Shown: one piece after another, positions 47,295-56,730 of the stretch
How the letters are laid out: each line of letters opens with the position of its first letter
Position numbering within the stretch: position 1 is the first letter of the stretch
Assembly: GCA_029582155.1 (NCBI GenBank)
Contig: CM055900.1
Span: 48,966,736 to 49,030,735 of the forward strand
DNA: 64,000 nt
From: Panopea generosa
Lineage: Eukaryota; Mollusca; Bivalvia; Adapedonta; Hiatellidae
Reading direction: 5' to 3'
Position numbers and translations under genes: made by a program
The notes under the pieces: model-generated
Told to the model about the DNA's origin: nothing
Databases searched by the model: none
Seen by the model: only the letters and a program-made list of their open reading frames with translations

Positions 47295-47865
47295 ACTAAA
47301 TAGTCAACGTTGCTGAGTGTACATATTATATCAGTTGCAACAACTTGCCATGCATGGTCAGGTATTAGGTGTGGCTTTATTGTTTCCTTAGCATTTCAAT
47401 TTCTGAGTGTGAGGCAAGTGTCACACTGCAAAACGAATTCAGTTTTTGTCACATCAGGCCAAAACATCACATCACATGAATTCTTTGTGTACTTATCAAC
47501 ACCCATATGACCTACATGCACTTCTTCTATCATTGATTTATGCAAACTGTTTGGAATGACAATTACTTCACCTTTGAAAATGTCATTAATTACAGACAGT
47601 CCGTCTCTGTGGCTCCAGTATCCAAGAACCATGGATGGACAGTTTTTCTTAAGTCTGGCCAACCGTCATGTAGGACTTGTTTTAGAGTATAACACTGTAC
47701 ATCATTGTGTGTCGCATCTTTGACATTTTGCAGTCTTTGGTCACTCATGTTTATACTTGATATAGTATGAGTACTTAGTTGACTATTATAGTCGATTCTT
47801 TGAGTTTGACACAAAAAGTGTGACAGTTATTAGCAAACTTAAATCACATTTTGCAAGACACTGCA
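47203..47865 (-). pseudogene. gypsy integrase, N-terminal part, inverted
   Basis: Read on the minus strand: the region before integrase (RLQNVKDATHNDVQCYTL, GWPDLRK), then the zinc-binding H2C2 domain (HVGHMGVDKYTKNSCDVMFW and CDTC), then the start of the catalytic core (WQVVATDIICTL with the first catalytic Asp, then VDYYSRFFEFDTKSV). It reads against the rest of the element. Stops are few, so the inversion is not very old. Confidence 0.85.
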
Positions 47866-48290
47866 TTTACAAAAAGTTAGTAAGCGACAATGGTGCACAA
47901 TTTTCATCCGAGCAATTCGCAAATTTTGCACTCAGCTGGTGATATCAACGTACTACCACTGTATGCCCAATCTTAGACTAATGGTCTTGCGGTAAAAACA
48001 GTACAGATGGTCAAACGTATACTGCACAAATCCATAAATGACAATTAGGCTCCATACTTGGTTATACTAGAGTATAAAAATACTCCATAACACTGTGGAC
48101 ACACCATCTCAGTTACTGATGAGTTGGTATTTACGATCAGACATACCAACAACACAAACACATCTTAAAGGGAAAGTGGTAGGTTCAAAAGAAATGCAAC
48201 TCAAACTGTCAAAATCTGACTCGATTCAAAAACAAAACTTTGACCAAGACTGCAGAGCCATTGAAATCATACCGCAGGGCTATTCAGTTT
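47774..48290 (+). pseudogene. gypsy integrase, C-terminal part, forward
   Basis: Starts in the right arm of the inverted repeat and continues with KKLVSDNGAQFSSEQFANFA, which holds the second catalytic Asp. Next come NGLAVKTVQMVKRILHKS (with a change at the usual third catalytic acid) and YKNTP. From 48095 follow TPSQLLMSWYLRSDIPTT and QNFDQDCRAIEIIPQGYSV, the integrase C-terminal region. Stops occur near 47940, 47975 and 48045. Confidence 0.8.
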
Positions 48291-48960
48291 CATTTTGTTA
48301 TGATTATAATCACAATAATATTTATATATATGTTATATATATTAAACTTGTCTGTTATATAACATTTTGTTAAGATTACATGATCACAATGATATCTATT
48401 GTAATATATTATATATTTTACTTGTCTGTTGTATAACATTTTGTTAAGATTATGTGATCACAATGATATCTATTGTTATATGTTATATATATTTTACTTG
48501 TCTGTTATATAACATTTTGTTAAGATTATGTGATCACAATGCTATCTATTGTTATATGTTATATATTTTTTACTTGTCTCTTATATAACATTTTGTTAAG
48601 ATTATGTGATCACAATGATATCTATTGTTATATGTTATATATATTTTACTTGTCTGTTATATAACATTTTGTTAAGATTATGTGATCACAATGATATCTA
48701 TTGTTATATGTTATATATATTTAACTTGTCTGTTATATAAAATTTTATTAAGATTATGTGATCACAATGCTATCTATTGTAATATGTTATATATTTAACT
48801 TGTCTGTTGTATAACATTTTGTTAAGATTATGACTGTGATCACAATGCTATCTATTGTAATATGTTATATATATTTAACTTGTATGTTATATAACATTTT
48901 GTTAAGATAACATGATCACAATGCTATCTATTGTAATATGTTATATATAACATATATAAA
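48290..48960. repeat. AT-rich minisatellite, about 9 units of 75-80 bp
   Basis: The unit contains ATAACATTTTGTTAAGATTA, TGTGATCACAATGATATCTA and TTGTTATATGTTATATATAT, then TTTACTTGTCTGTTAT. It adjoins the end of the gypsy integrase remains. Units differ by small indels. Confidence 0.9.
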
Positions 48961-49132
48961 AGAAGAGATGTAATATTGTCAGCTATATAGCAAGTCTATA
49001 TATATACACACACACACATATATATATATTCCAGCTTGATTAATAAAAAAAACTGTTCTACCCAGAGAGAGCCAGAGAATAAAATAATCAGTAACCAACA
49101 CACTAGATTTTGTTTCTTGTTTAAATCCAGGA

Positions 49133-49168
49133 TTTTTAATAGATTACAAAAGTCATCCAAACAATACA
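49133..49168 (+). mobile_element. Putative 3' LTR remnant of the gypsy element
   Basis: TTTTAATAGATTACAAAAGT then CATCCAAACAATACA matches 45509-45543 at most positions. It lies past the element's pol remains, as a 3' LTR end would. Only about 36 bp can be aligned. Confidence 0.4.
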
Positions 49169-49238
49169 CAGGCAGCCAGTGATAAGAATCAGACTGAGTC
49201 ATTGAGATGCACACGCAGACAATACGTGCATCTCATTA

Positions 49239-49425
49239 TACAGTCAAACCTGCACAAACGGGCACCTCTATTAAGCAGCCACTTGTCTTAAGCACCCTCA
49301 TTTCTTATTTCCAATTTCTATGCTTTCAAAGCAAAGTCACCTGTATTAAGCAACAACATGTCGTAAAAGGCCAATTTTGCTCCTTTCTTCGACTGACTGC
49401 TTAAGACAGATTTAAATTGACTGTA
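49239..49425. mobile_element. Short MITE with TACAGTCAA termini
   Basis: The left end TACAGTCAAACCTGCAC at 49239 and right end TTAAATTGACTGTA ending at 49425 are inverted over about 9 bp. Internal words GTATTAAGCAACAACATG, TTAAGCAGCCACTTGTCTTA and GCTTAAGACAG are diverged repeats of one motif. It lies just upstream of the first tyrosine aminotransferase exon seen. Confidence 0.6.
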
Positions 49426-49504
49426 TATCTGTATCATATGATAGATACTAGTTAATAAATCACAATCAGCATATTATGATATTGTTTTGTTTATGTATTT
49501 ACAG

Positions 49505-49695
49505 GTTTGATTCCTCGGTCTGGTATAAAATCCTAGCTGCCATGGAGCCAAAAGTAAAGCGTCGTCGTGCTCACCTGTCCTGGAATGTTGAGGTTTCAGA
49601 CATAGCCAAGAATACATTCAACCCCATAAGGAATATTGTAGATGGGATGAAGTTGACACCAAACCCGAAAAAAGAAATGATTGCACTCTCAATTG
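49505..49695 (+). CDS. TAT: TAT first visible exon (partly 5' UTR)
   Basis: Acceptor TTATGTATTTACAG ends at 49504. Coding starts at ATG 49542 with MEPKVKRRRAHLSW and runs to SIG. Donor is TTG|GTAATT at 49696, phase 1. The upstream frame stays open through the acceptor, so a non-initial role cannot be excluded. Confidence 0.88.
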
Positions 49696-51301
49696 GTAAT
49701 TATTCTATGTTATCATCAGTATATTGTCAATGCAATGAGGAGGAAGGGGTCGCATTGTGCTTTCTATAAAATCATGATTTGTATTTCTGCCTGTCTAGTA
49801 TTAAATATTTGCTGGAAATATATGCACCCCACCCCAACATGAAATCTTGAATTCGCACATAATATTGTACTAAAGGCCATTGCAGGTTCAGTTTGAAATT
49901 CAATTTACAATTGGAATAGATGTTACAATGGAATTACCACTTGTAAAACTATTGTTGTGAATAATATTCATTTAGGCTCAAAAATGTTTTTGTTTTATTG
50001 ATTTTTGTTTTAAGTGTTGTTTGATGTCAGTTTAACAGTTTAAAACAATGGAAAATGAGGAATGTTGACCTGTTAACTGTTTTAAATATACATGCTTATG
50101 ATTTCTGTTTTTTATGCCCCCCAAAAAAATTTTTGGGTGGCATATAGTAATCGCAGCATCCGTCCGTCTATTCATCCGTCCGTCCTTTCGTCCGTCCTTC
50201 TGGGTATTTAAGTGTCTAGGGTTTAGGGTAAGTAATTTTTATGGACAGTTGAAAAGCTGTTGAAAAAACATTTAGTGGCTGTTCTAGACACTTAAAAAAA
50301 CAGCTCTTAGGTGGCTTTTTTTCTCTTAAGTGGCTAAAATTTAGCCACACAAGTAATATGATTGATGCAAAGAAGCCACTTAAATACCCATTTGTGAGAA
50401 CGTCCGTCCTTCCATCCGGTATTTCATTTCTGGCCTGTAACTTTGTCATGCAAAGATGGATTTTGTTGATACTTGCAACAAATGATCAACAGAACATGAC
50501 GACGTGTCTTGAGTAAGACCCACACCCGTACCTCAAAGGTCAAGGTCACAATTTCAGTTTGTTTGATAACACTTCGAGTTTATGTGAGATTTCGTTTCTG
50601 GCCTGTAACTTTGTCATGCATAGATGAATTTTAATGATACTTGCTACAAATGATCAACATAACATCATGACATGTTGGGGGGCATGTGACACTTAACAGT
50701 GACATTTCTTGTTTTTTATTTTTTTTATTTTACAATCTATTAAAATTCCCCCAAACGCTCATTTTCCCCCTTCAAAAGGCACTGACCTCCTTCCCCTAAA
50801 AGTTAAAAAAAAAACACTAAGATCTCTGACCTTATTTCATAATCAGGTTGAATTAATTAGTATAATTCATAGGGACTCTCTGGCTGAGTGGCCTAAGAAG
50901 TTGTTTTATAATTACCACTAACCTCTCACAACTGCAAGATTTGAGCCCAGTTTAATTAAACAACTTAAGGTGTGAAATTTCCTTGCTGAAAGGCGATGGT
51001 TGAACTCCGATGTAAAATCTGATATCTACTTTCACCAATAAAAGTAGATTTTGTTTTAACTCCATTAAAATAATATAAAGAAATAAAAAAAATTAAGTAC
51101 AATTTACATTATAAATTAAAATTATTTGCGTTGTTGTAGTATATGTACATATATGGTCATGTAAACGTCCTGTGATGTTGTCTCTCTGTATTGCAGGTGA
51201 TCCAACAGTGTTTGGTAACTTGAAGGTTCCAGAAGTGGCAGAAAACTCCGTAGTGAAAAGTATCAAGCAACACAAGTACAATGGTTACGGCCCATCCACA
51301 G
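49542..51301 (+). CDS. TAT: Tyrosine aminotransferase, N-terminal two coding exons
   Basis: Tyrosine aminotransferase is a cytosolic PLP enzyme that converts tyrosine and 2-oxoglutarate to 4-hydroxyphenylpyruvate and glutamate, the first step of tyrosine breakdown. Exons 49542-49695 and 51197-51301 join in phase 1 through GT..AG sites and give 86 codons. Conserved blocks in order are AKNTFNPIRNIVDGMKL, PNPKKEMIALSIG, DPTVFGNLKVPEV and HKYNGYGPSTG, which align with the N-terminal part of animal TAT. The ATG at 49542 lies in an exon that begins after an acceptor at 49504, so 49505-49541 would be 5' UTR; an upstream coding exon is possible. The PLP lysine and the rest of the fold (over 350 residues) are absent. 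Downstream sequence to 64000 holds only repeats and retroelement remains, so intron 2 is longer than 12 kb or the gene is broken. Confidence 0.92.
50113..50700. mobile_element. Dispersed element with TGCCCCCC termini, in TAT intron 1
   Basis: Starts with TATGCCCCCCAAAAAAATTT near 50113, followed by CCGTCCGTC runs, and ends with GGGGGGCATG near 50686. It carries two diverged copies of TTTCATTTCTGGCCTGTAAC / TTTCGTTTCTGGCCTGTAAC about 160 bp apart. The terminus matches, in reverse, the right end of the element at 12668-13680. Non-coding. Confidence 0.65.
50201..50390. mobile_element. 190-bp element with 14-bp inverted ends nested in the above
   Basis: TGGGTATTTAAGTG at 50201-50214 is the exact reverse complement of 50377-50390. 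The interior has further small hairpins (GTGGCTAAAATTTAGCCAC at about 50331). It interrupts the CGTCCGTCCTTC run of the host element, which resumes after 50395. No target duplication longer than 2-3 bp was seen. Confidence 0.65.
51197..51301 (+). CDS. TAT: TAT second exon
   Basis: Acceptor TCTGTATTGCAG ends at 51196. Encodes DPTVFGNLKVPEVAENSVVK and on to GYGPSTG. Donor is ACAG|GTATGT at 51302, phase 1. The last 22 nt and the donor are copied in the tandem repeat that follows. Confidence 0.92.
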
Positions 51302-51850
51302 GTATGTACCACATTCATAAGAATCTGTCACAACTTAAACAATGGATACGGCCCATCCACAGGTATGTACCACATTCATAAGATGTCACAACTTAAACAA
51401 TGGATATGGCCTATCCACAGGTATGTACCACATTCATAAGAATCTGTCACAACTTAAACAATGGATACAGTCCATCCACAGGTATGTACCACATTCGTAA
51501 GAATCTGTCACAACTTAAACAATGGATACGGCCCATCCACAGGTATGTACCACATTCATAAGAATCTGCCACAACTTAAACAATGGAGAAGGCCCATCGA
51601 CAGGTATGTACCACATTCATAAGAATCTGTCACAACTTAAACAATGGATACGGCCCATCCACAGGTATGTACCACATTCGTAAGAATCTGTCACAACTTA
51701 AACAATGGATATGGCCCATCCACAGGTATGTACCACATTCATAAGAATCTGTCACAACTTAAACAATGGATATGGCCCATCTACAGGTATGTACCACATT
51801 CATAAGAATCTGTCACAACTTAAACAATGGATATGGCCCATCTACAGGTA
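51280..51850 (+). repeat. 61-bp tandem repeat containing the TAT exon 2 splice donor
   Basis: Each unit is AATGGATACGGCCCATCCAC, AGGTATGTACCACATTCATA, AGAATCTGTCACAACTTAAA, C. Junctions ACAG|GTATGT occur at 51301, 51362, 51420, 51481, 51542, 51603, 51664, 51725 and 51786. The last unit, at 51847, reads ACAG|GTAGCG. All periods are 61 except one of 58. The unit spans the final 22 nt of exon 2 plus about 39 nt of intron. Confidence 0.95.
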
Positions 51851-52764
51851 GCGCAAAATTGTTTTTTTCTTTTCTTTTGTAATATTTGTATTAACGAATG
51901 TAAAATAAACATATTATCAACCGTTGAGAATTTCCATCTGAAACCCGTTTGATATTCATTTATTATATTTTGATTTTCAGTATTCTTTTGTAATCTTGTA
52001 TTTATGATAGATGTAGCAATGGGTGGATAATTTTCGACTTGAACTGGATCACCTAAAGTTATTTTTGAAAAGCGGATTTATAATACTGTATGTACATGAA
52101 TTGGGAACAATGTCAGAATCTAGTACAATATATGTTAAACAATTTTACATATATACATTTATCATTAAGGGCAATGTGACCTTGATATTTTCATTTACTG
52201 TATTTTGTCAATTCCACTGGCTTCATTGTTTTTTAACATTTCGTACAATTATTTCTACCTCATCAGCTGTGACAAAACCATTAATTTCATCACTTTCATG
52301 CTCATCGTGATCAATATTAATATTTTCATGTTCATTTTCTTCATTATTGACCTGTTTAAAGTGTTCATATATTAGTGGCGCTTTAACATCATTTTGGGTT
52401 ATTTTTACCATTTAAGAGTTTCCAGTATTTTCTTAGGTTTGATTTTCCAAGGGCTTTAAGTTTAGAAATTATATTTTTGTAAAGGAAGATTTATACTTTT
52501 TACATTCATATCGCAAATTAAATCTATTGTTTTCGGTTTTATGTAATTTGTATTGATACTTAACACTATGAAATTGTTTCCATGCTTTTTTGCATTTATT
52601 TCCAAATCAAGAAGTTAACTTCAAAGTGTAAAAAAAAGTACTGTTTATTTCCTCTTGGTCAATGTTTTCATATAATGTATGACATTTTGTCTTGTCCCAA
52701 AGTTTCACATTTCATGTAACAACATCATCATCAGTAGATGTCCCATGATCAAATTTGAGGGACA

Positions 52765-53600
52765 GTGACACTGGACAGTAAGCATCTGATAATAATGGAC
52801 AAAAATCTAATACATTTTGCACATCATTACATGATTGGCAGATATCCTAGAGAGAGAGAGAGAGAGAGAAAGACAGACAAACCCCTGAACAAGACTGGTC
52901 CCCAGTTCATATACTTTGTGAGAAAACGTGAAACAAAGTCAACCACCTCACATAGTACCTGTCTGCTAAAAGAATCCGAGGGCTGGGAATTGAAAGTCGA
53001 CCTGGGGAAGAAGCTGAAATTCCAAGAGGAAGTGACACACACAACCCTCCAACAAGATATAGTCTTATGGTCTAGAACTCTGAAGCATATGAGCTGATGA
53101 AGCTGAAATACTAAAACCTAGCTGACACATGTAGGGACATGTTGGAAATACCAAAACCCAGCTGACACATGTAGGGACATGTTTGAAATACCAAAACCTA
53201 GCTGACACATGTAAGGACATGTTAGAAATACCTAAACCTAGCTGGCACATGTAGGGACATGTTTGAAATACCAAAACCTAACTGACACATGTAGGGACAT
53301 GTTGGAAATACCAAAACCTAGCTGACACAATCATGTAGGGACATGTTGGAAATACCAAAACCTAGCTGACACAATCATGTAGGGACATGTTGGAAATACC
53401 AAAACCTAGCTGACACAATCATGTAAGGACAAAAGAGGTTTGTTGAAGAGGCTTTCCATCAAAGTCAGTATAGAGAAGGCTTGAAGCCTTGGGCATTAAA
53501 GGAAATCATTAGAGTCTGGAAGACCCAAGTCCATGCTCTTGGTAAAGCTGCAGAGAGATCGTCCAGTTGGCTCTGACTTAAGATTCAGTGAACCAACTTG
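52765..53600 (+). pseudogene. Retroelement C-terminal fragment nested in the LINE
   Basis: The plus-strand frame at 52765-53097 has GWELKVDLGKKLKFQEEV then LQQDIVLWSRT. After an intervening minisatellite, 53540-53572 has GKAAERSSSWL. Together these resemble the restriction-like nuclease end of proteins linked to R2-type elements (pattern PDMVLWS...ELTVPWE...), but the core between the two parts has been replaced. The match is from memory. A (GA)n run lies at 52850-52869. Confidence 0.35.
53095..53430. repeat. 40-bp minisatellite, about 8 units
   Basis: The unit is GCTGACACATGTAGGGACAT followed by GTTGGAAATACCAAAACCTA. The later units carry an extra AATC-type insertion before ATGTAGGG. The core ACATGTAGGGACATGT contains two ACATGT palindromes. 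It splits the retroelement fragment at 52765-53600. Confidence 0.9.
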
Positions 53601-54753
53601 GCAGACAAGTAGACGAGGTAGAGTGTGATCACCACTACCTGCCCCACAACCTAGAGGATGTACCAAGCATAAGGGGGTGAAACATTTGATGACAGGTGGA
53701 GTTTGTCTGACGACATCTATACCTGTACCCATACATCGAAAGCATATTTTAACTACAAATAAAATAGTCAATTGTACTTTCATTATCAAAAGTTGTAGCA
53801 TCAATTTTGTCACCATTTGTCCTGTCATTTAATATGGAAAAAATTAATAAAATGCAAAAAAACAATAAATTTGTAACCATAAATGTTCATAGATTTATCA
53901 CAGTTGCTTTTATTTACTAAAACGTTACTATTTTGAAAATAACACATTTCCCTTTAAAAATTCGTCATATACTTCAATACAATTTTGTTGCTCAAATATG
54001 TCTTCATTAACCAATACATAGTCTTTTAATAATTTACAAAGTGAATTGTAGTCACCAAATATGCACATTTCACAATATTAATTTGCGAGAACGTCGATCT
54101 CTTGTTGAATTTCTGTATATGGGTCATCGTTAGCATATATTGAGTTTTCAGGTGGTATAATATGTTACACAACATAATATAATTTTATCATTGTTGTTTG
54201 TTTTTTTTGTTAACCTGTTTGAAATTACAAACCAGTAAACAAGCTTACTTTCGGTTTCGAATTCATTATATATTTATTTAAATTGTTTTTAATGGCAATT
54301 GCTTTACCACCAGATTTACGTTTGAACACTGATTTTCTATGTTTAAAATGCATTGTATATCCATTAAATGTAAAGGAGTCTATAGCGTCCATTTTTTCTT
54401 CTTGAAATTCAACTATAACATACTAATTGATTAAATATTGAAACTTTGGATAGGCCTGTTTACTCATAATAAGCCACATTACATTTTGATGATAGTAATT
54501 TTAAATCTTTCAATTTGTTTACATTTTCTCTATTCATTTTTTCTGAAATCAAGTTTGTAGAATCTTGTGGGTGAATGCCGATGGAATGGTCGCTAACACA
54601 TGATGTACTGTCACAATTTCATGGCAATACATCGCATATTATTGCCACATGATTATTCAGCGGCAACTCTCCTTCATGATCCTATTGTTTACCTGTAACA
54701 AAATTCCTGGTGTGCAAAATTTTGAGTCCACATTACCGATCCATTAGCCATTT

Positions 54754-54949
54754 TCTTCATATAGACATCTTTTGACACTTCTAATATAGACACCTTTGGA
54801 CACCTAATAAAGAAGGCTTTTGAATTATTGAGTGAATTATGTTTAAATTAACTGACAGAGTGGGAAACAGTGCAGGAAGTGTTCAGATTGCTTGTTCCTG
54901 CCTTCTGTGATTGGTGCGGGAAAACGCGTATCTATGGATTAAAGGGTTA
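54754..54949. mobile_element. piggyBac-like MITE, copy 4, degraded
   Basis: Shares CACCTTTGGACACC, AGAAGGCTTTTGAATTATTG, GTGCAGGAAGTGTTCAGATT and GGTGCGGGAAAACGCGTATC with the other copies. The right half of the central hairpin is deleted. The left TTAA is lost and the right end reads GGGTTAG. Confidence 0.75.
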
Positions 54950-56230
54950 GACTGGCATCCATTAGACAAGGATCCCCTAAGGGAAAATCATGGATCTGCT
55001 TATGGCAAAAATAAGCAGTCAAGACAAGTTTGACCTTTTCTAATAAGCAAAAGAATGTTTATCCCTCTTATGTTGACTAAGTAATTATATTTGACTAATT
55101 AATTATATTAATTTCCGTGCAGACGATGATGTTTATTAAAGCGTATAAAGTAGGTGTCTTATTTTCTCCACAAATGATCCAGATTGCGTATAATTAAATA
55201 AATCGGTAAGATACAGTCATTTAAAGCATACTTATGTAAATAAACAATTGGGTTAATTAGATATAGGGTTATTGTTATATGTAGCTATATAACAGATAAT
55301 CACCTCATGCTTATATCTGCATGAATGTAAAGAATGCCTCAAAATTTTATAAAATGTTGAAGACTTATTAGTTGTGATGTATACATTAACATAGTGTTGC
55401 AGTCTGTGCTAAAAACTTTTCAGGACTATAGACCTTTCAACTAGAGGACCTTCCAAAATTACTTAGTCAAATTCAATAGTTTCAGTACATAAATAACGGA
55501 AGACACAAAATGTACATTAGGTCATTATAAATTAGTTGCTAGATTATCATCCAATTTTTTAAAAAAAAAAATAGAAAAATAAAAAATAATCTGCCTCAGA
55601 GCCACTTAATATACCCTATAGATATTTCATTCGAAATATTATAGTTGTGAAACCTTTAAAAATTAAAATTACGAATAGCAAGTTTGAATATCGGTTATAA
55701 AATACAAAAAATATTCTTTTGATTTAGATATATAGATAAACCAGATTGAATTATAAATTAAATACAATTATCTTGATTTTAATATCAATCAACAAGTTTG
55801 GATTATGAATAAGATATAAAAAATGTTACGAGTAGCTGGGGTTTTTTTTTTTCAGTTTTAAAATCTTAACTCGTATTTTAAATTTTGGGGATTAATTGGT
55901 TTTATTATTTAATTTTAATCTAGTGCTAATATTTGATCTTTGTTGAGGTCAGTTAGCCGACCTATTGTATGTAGACATATGATTATGATATTATGCCCAA
56001 CAAAAGAAGTTTTTTTGAGAGAAGGTATATATAGGAGTCACTATGTTGGTTGATTGTCCGCCTGTCGGCAGCTGGTGCAGTGAACTACTTCCACGTTTTA
56101 CAGGCAGTTGACAAGTGCAAATTTTTATACAACCCCAGTTAGCCATTTTCACTTATTAATTATAAGCTAACGGGGTGGGCCACAAAGATAATTAAGTGAA
56201 ATATGATGTGTCACTTTAAGTTTATATTAG
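54950..56230. other. No gene recognised
   Basis: Very AT-rich sequence with many TAAATTAT-type words and a poly-A stretch near 55555-55575. No coding pattern on either strand. Confidence 0.45.
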
Positions 56231-56330
56231 GGTCCTCCGTGGCACAGTGGTCTGAGTAAGGTGCCATCTCAAAATCACTTAACTCTCACCACTAAGGTCA
56301 TAGGTTCGAATCTCATTCACTCCAAAAACT
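56231..56330 (+). mobile_element. tRNA-like SINE head, family C, best example
   Basis: GGTCCTCCGTGGCACAGTGG with TGGCACAGTGG as A box (about 56239-56250), and GGTTCGAATCTC as B box at 56303-56314, about 60 nt apart. The spacing suggests a Ser/Leu-type tRNA with a long variable arm. The acceptor stem does not close, so this is a SINE head and not a tRNA gene. It runs straight into the 30-bp tandem repeat. Confidence 0.65.
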
Positions 56331-56545
56331 TTATGAAGATATTGATGTCTGTGTATTGTTTAATGAAGATATTAATGTCTGAGTATTGTTTTATGAAGAT
56401 ATTGATGTCTGAGTATTGTTTTATGAAGATATTAATGTCTGAGTGTTGTTTTATGAAAATATTAATGATTAATGTCTGAGTATTGTTTTATGAAGATATT
56501 AATGTCTGAGTATTGTTTTATGAAGATTTAAATATAAATATTTCT
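56327..56545. repeat. 30-bp tandem repeat, about 7 units
   Basis: The unit is TTTATGAAGATATTAATGTC followed by TGAGTATTGT, starting where the SINE head ends. Some units carry single changes, and one has an added ATTAATG. Confidence 0.9.
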
Positions 56546-56730
56546 TTGGACTTTTTTCCATCACACAAATCAAAGCTAGTGAAAATGAAATATCTGTTAA
56601 TCTTTATGTCATATATATATATATGTAACCAGGTCGCGTCATTGTTGTCCTACTGTCCAATAAATTTGCTAAGATTTTTCAAAATAGAACATTCCATTTT
56701 ACATAGTATGTCATGATGGTCAGTAGATAT
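56546..56730. other. Short spacer between two arrays
   Basis: AT-rich sequence with a short (AT)n run near 56612. No feature seen. Confidence 0.4.

Larger units (their letters stand above)
45658..48290 (+). mobile_element. Ty3/gypsy LTR retrotransposon, rearranged and inactive
   Basis: Remains in order: gag (45658-46640), a short acidic gag-pol spacer, the start of reverse transcriptase (46830-47202), an inverted integrase piece (47203-47865) and a forward integrase piece (47774-48290). Frameshifts, stops, a MITE in gag and loss of the RT catalytic half make it non-functional. The gag and pol style matches the gypsy group common in invertebrates. A likely primer-binding site precedes gag. 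Confidence 0.85.
51995..54520 (-). mobile_element. Decayed APE-type non-LTR retrotransposon (LINE), minus strand
   Basis: On the minus strand from right to left: endonuclease pieces (AIDSFTFNGY near 54390; GGKAIAIKNNL; a PPENS-like stretch; IFGDYNSLCKLL near 54050; NDRTNGDKIDA and STIDYFICS near 53760-53820). A gap is filled by a foreign insert. Then come a basic linker (KYQYKLHKTENN near 52540), an acidic spacer (52223-52411) and the start of reverse transcriptase (LPLMINVYM, SDIVPNSCTYSIINPLFKNN near 52070-52180). Many stops and frameshifts. It resembles CR1/L2-like elements; clade not assigned. Confidence 0.75.

Noticed and set aside
56231..56330. A true tRNA gene
   Set aside because: A and B boxes are present but the acceptor stem and anticodon arm do not close; it is a SINE head. 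The other tRNA-like heads (7650, 15490, 15690, 16120, 27290, 36515, 45240) fail in the same way.
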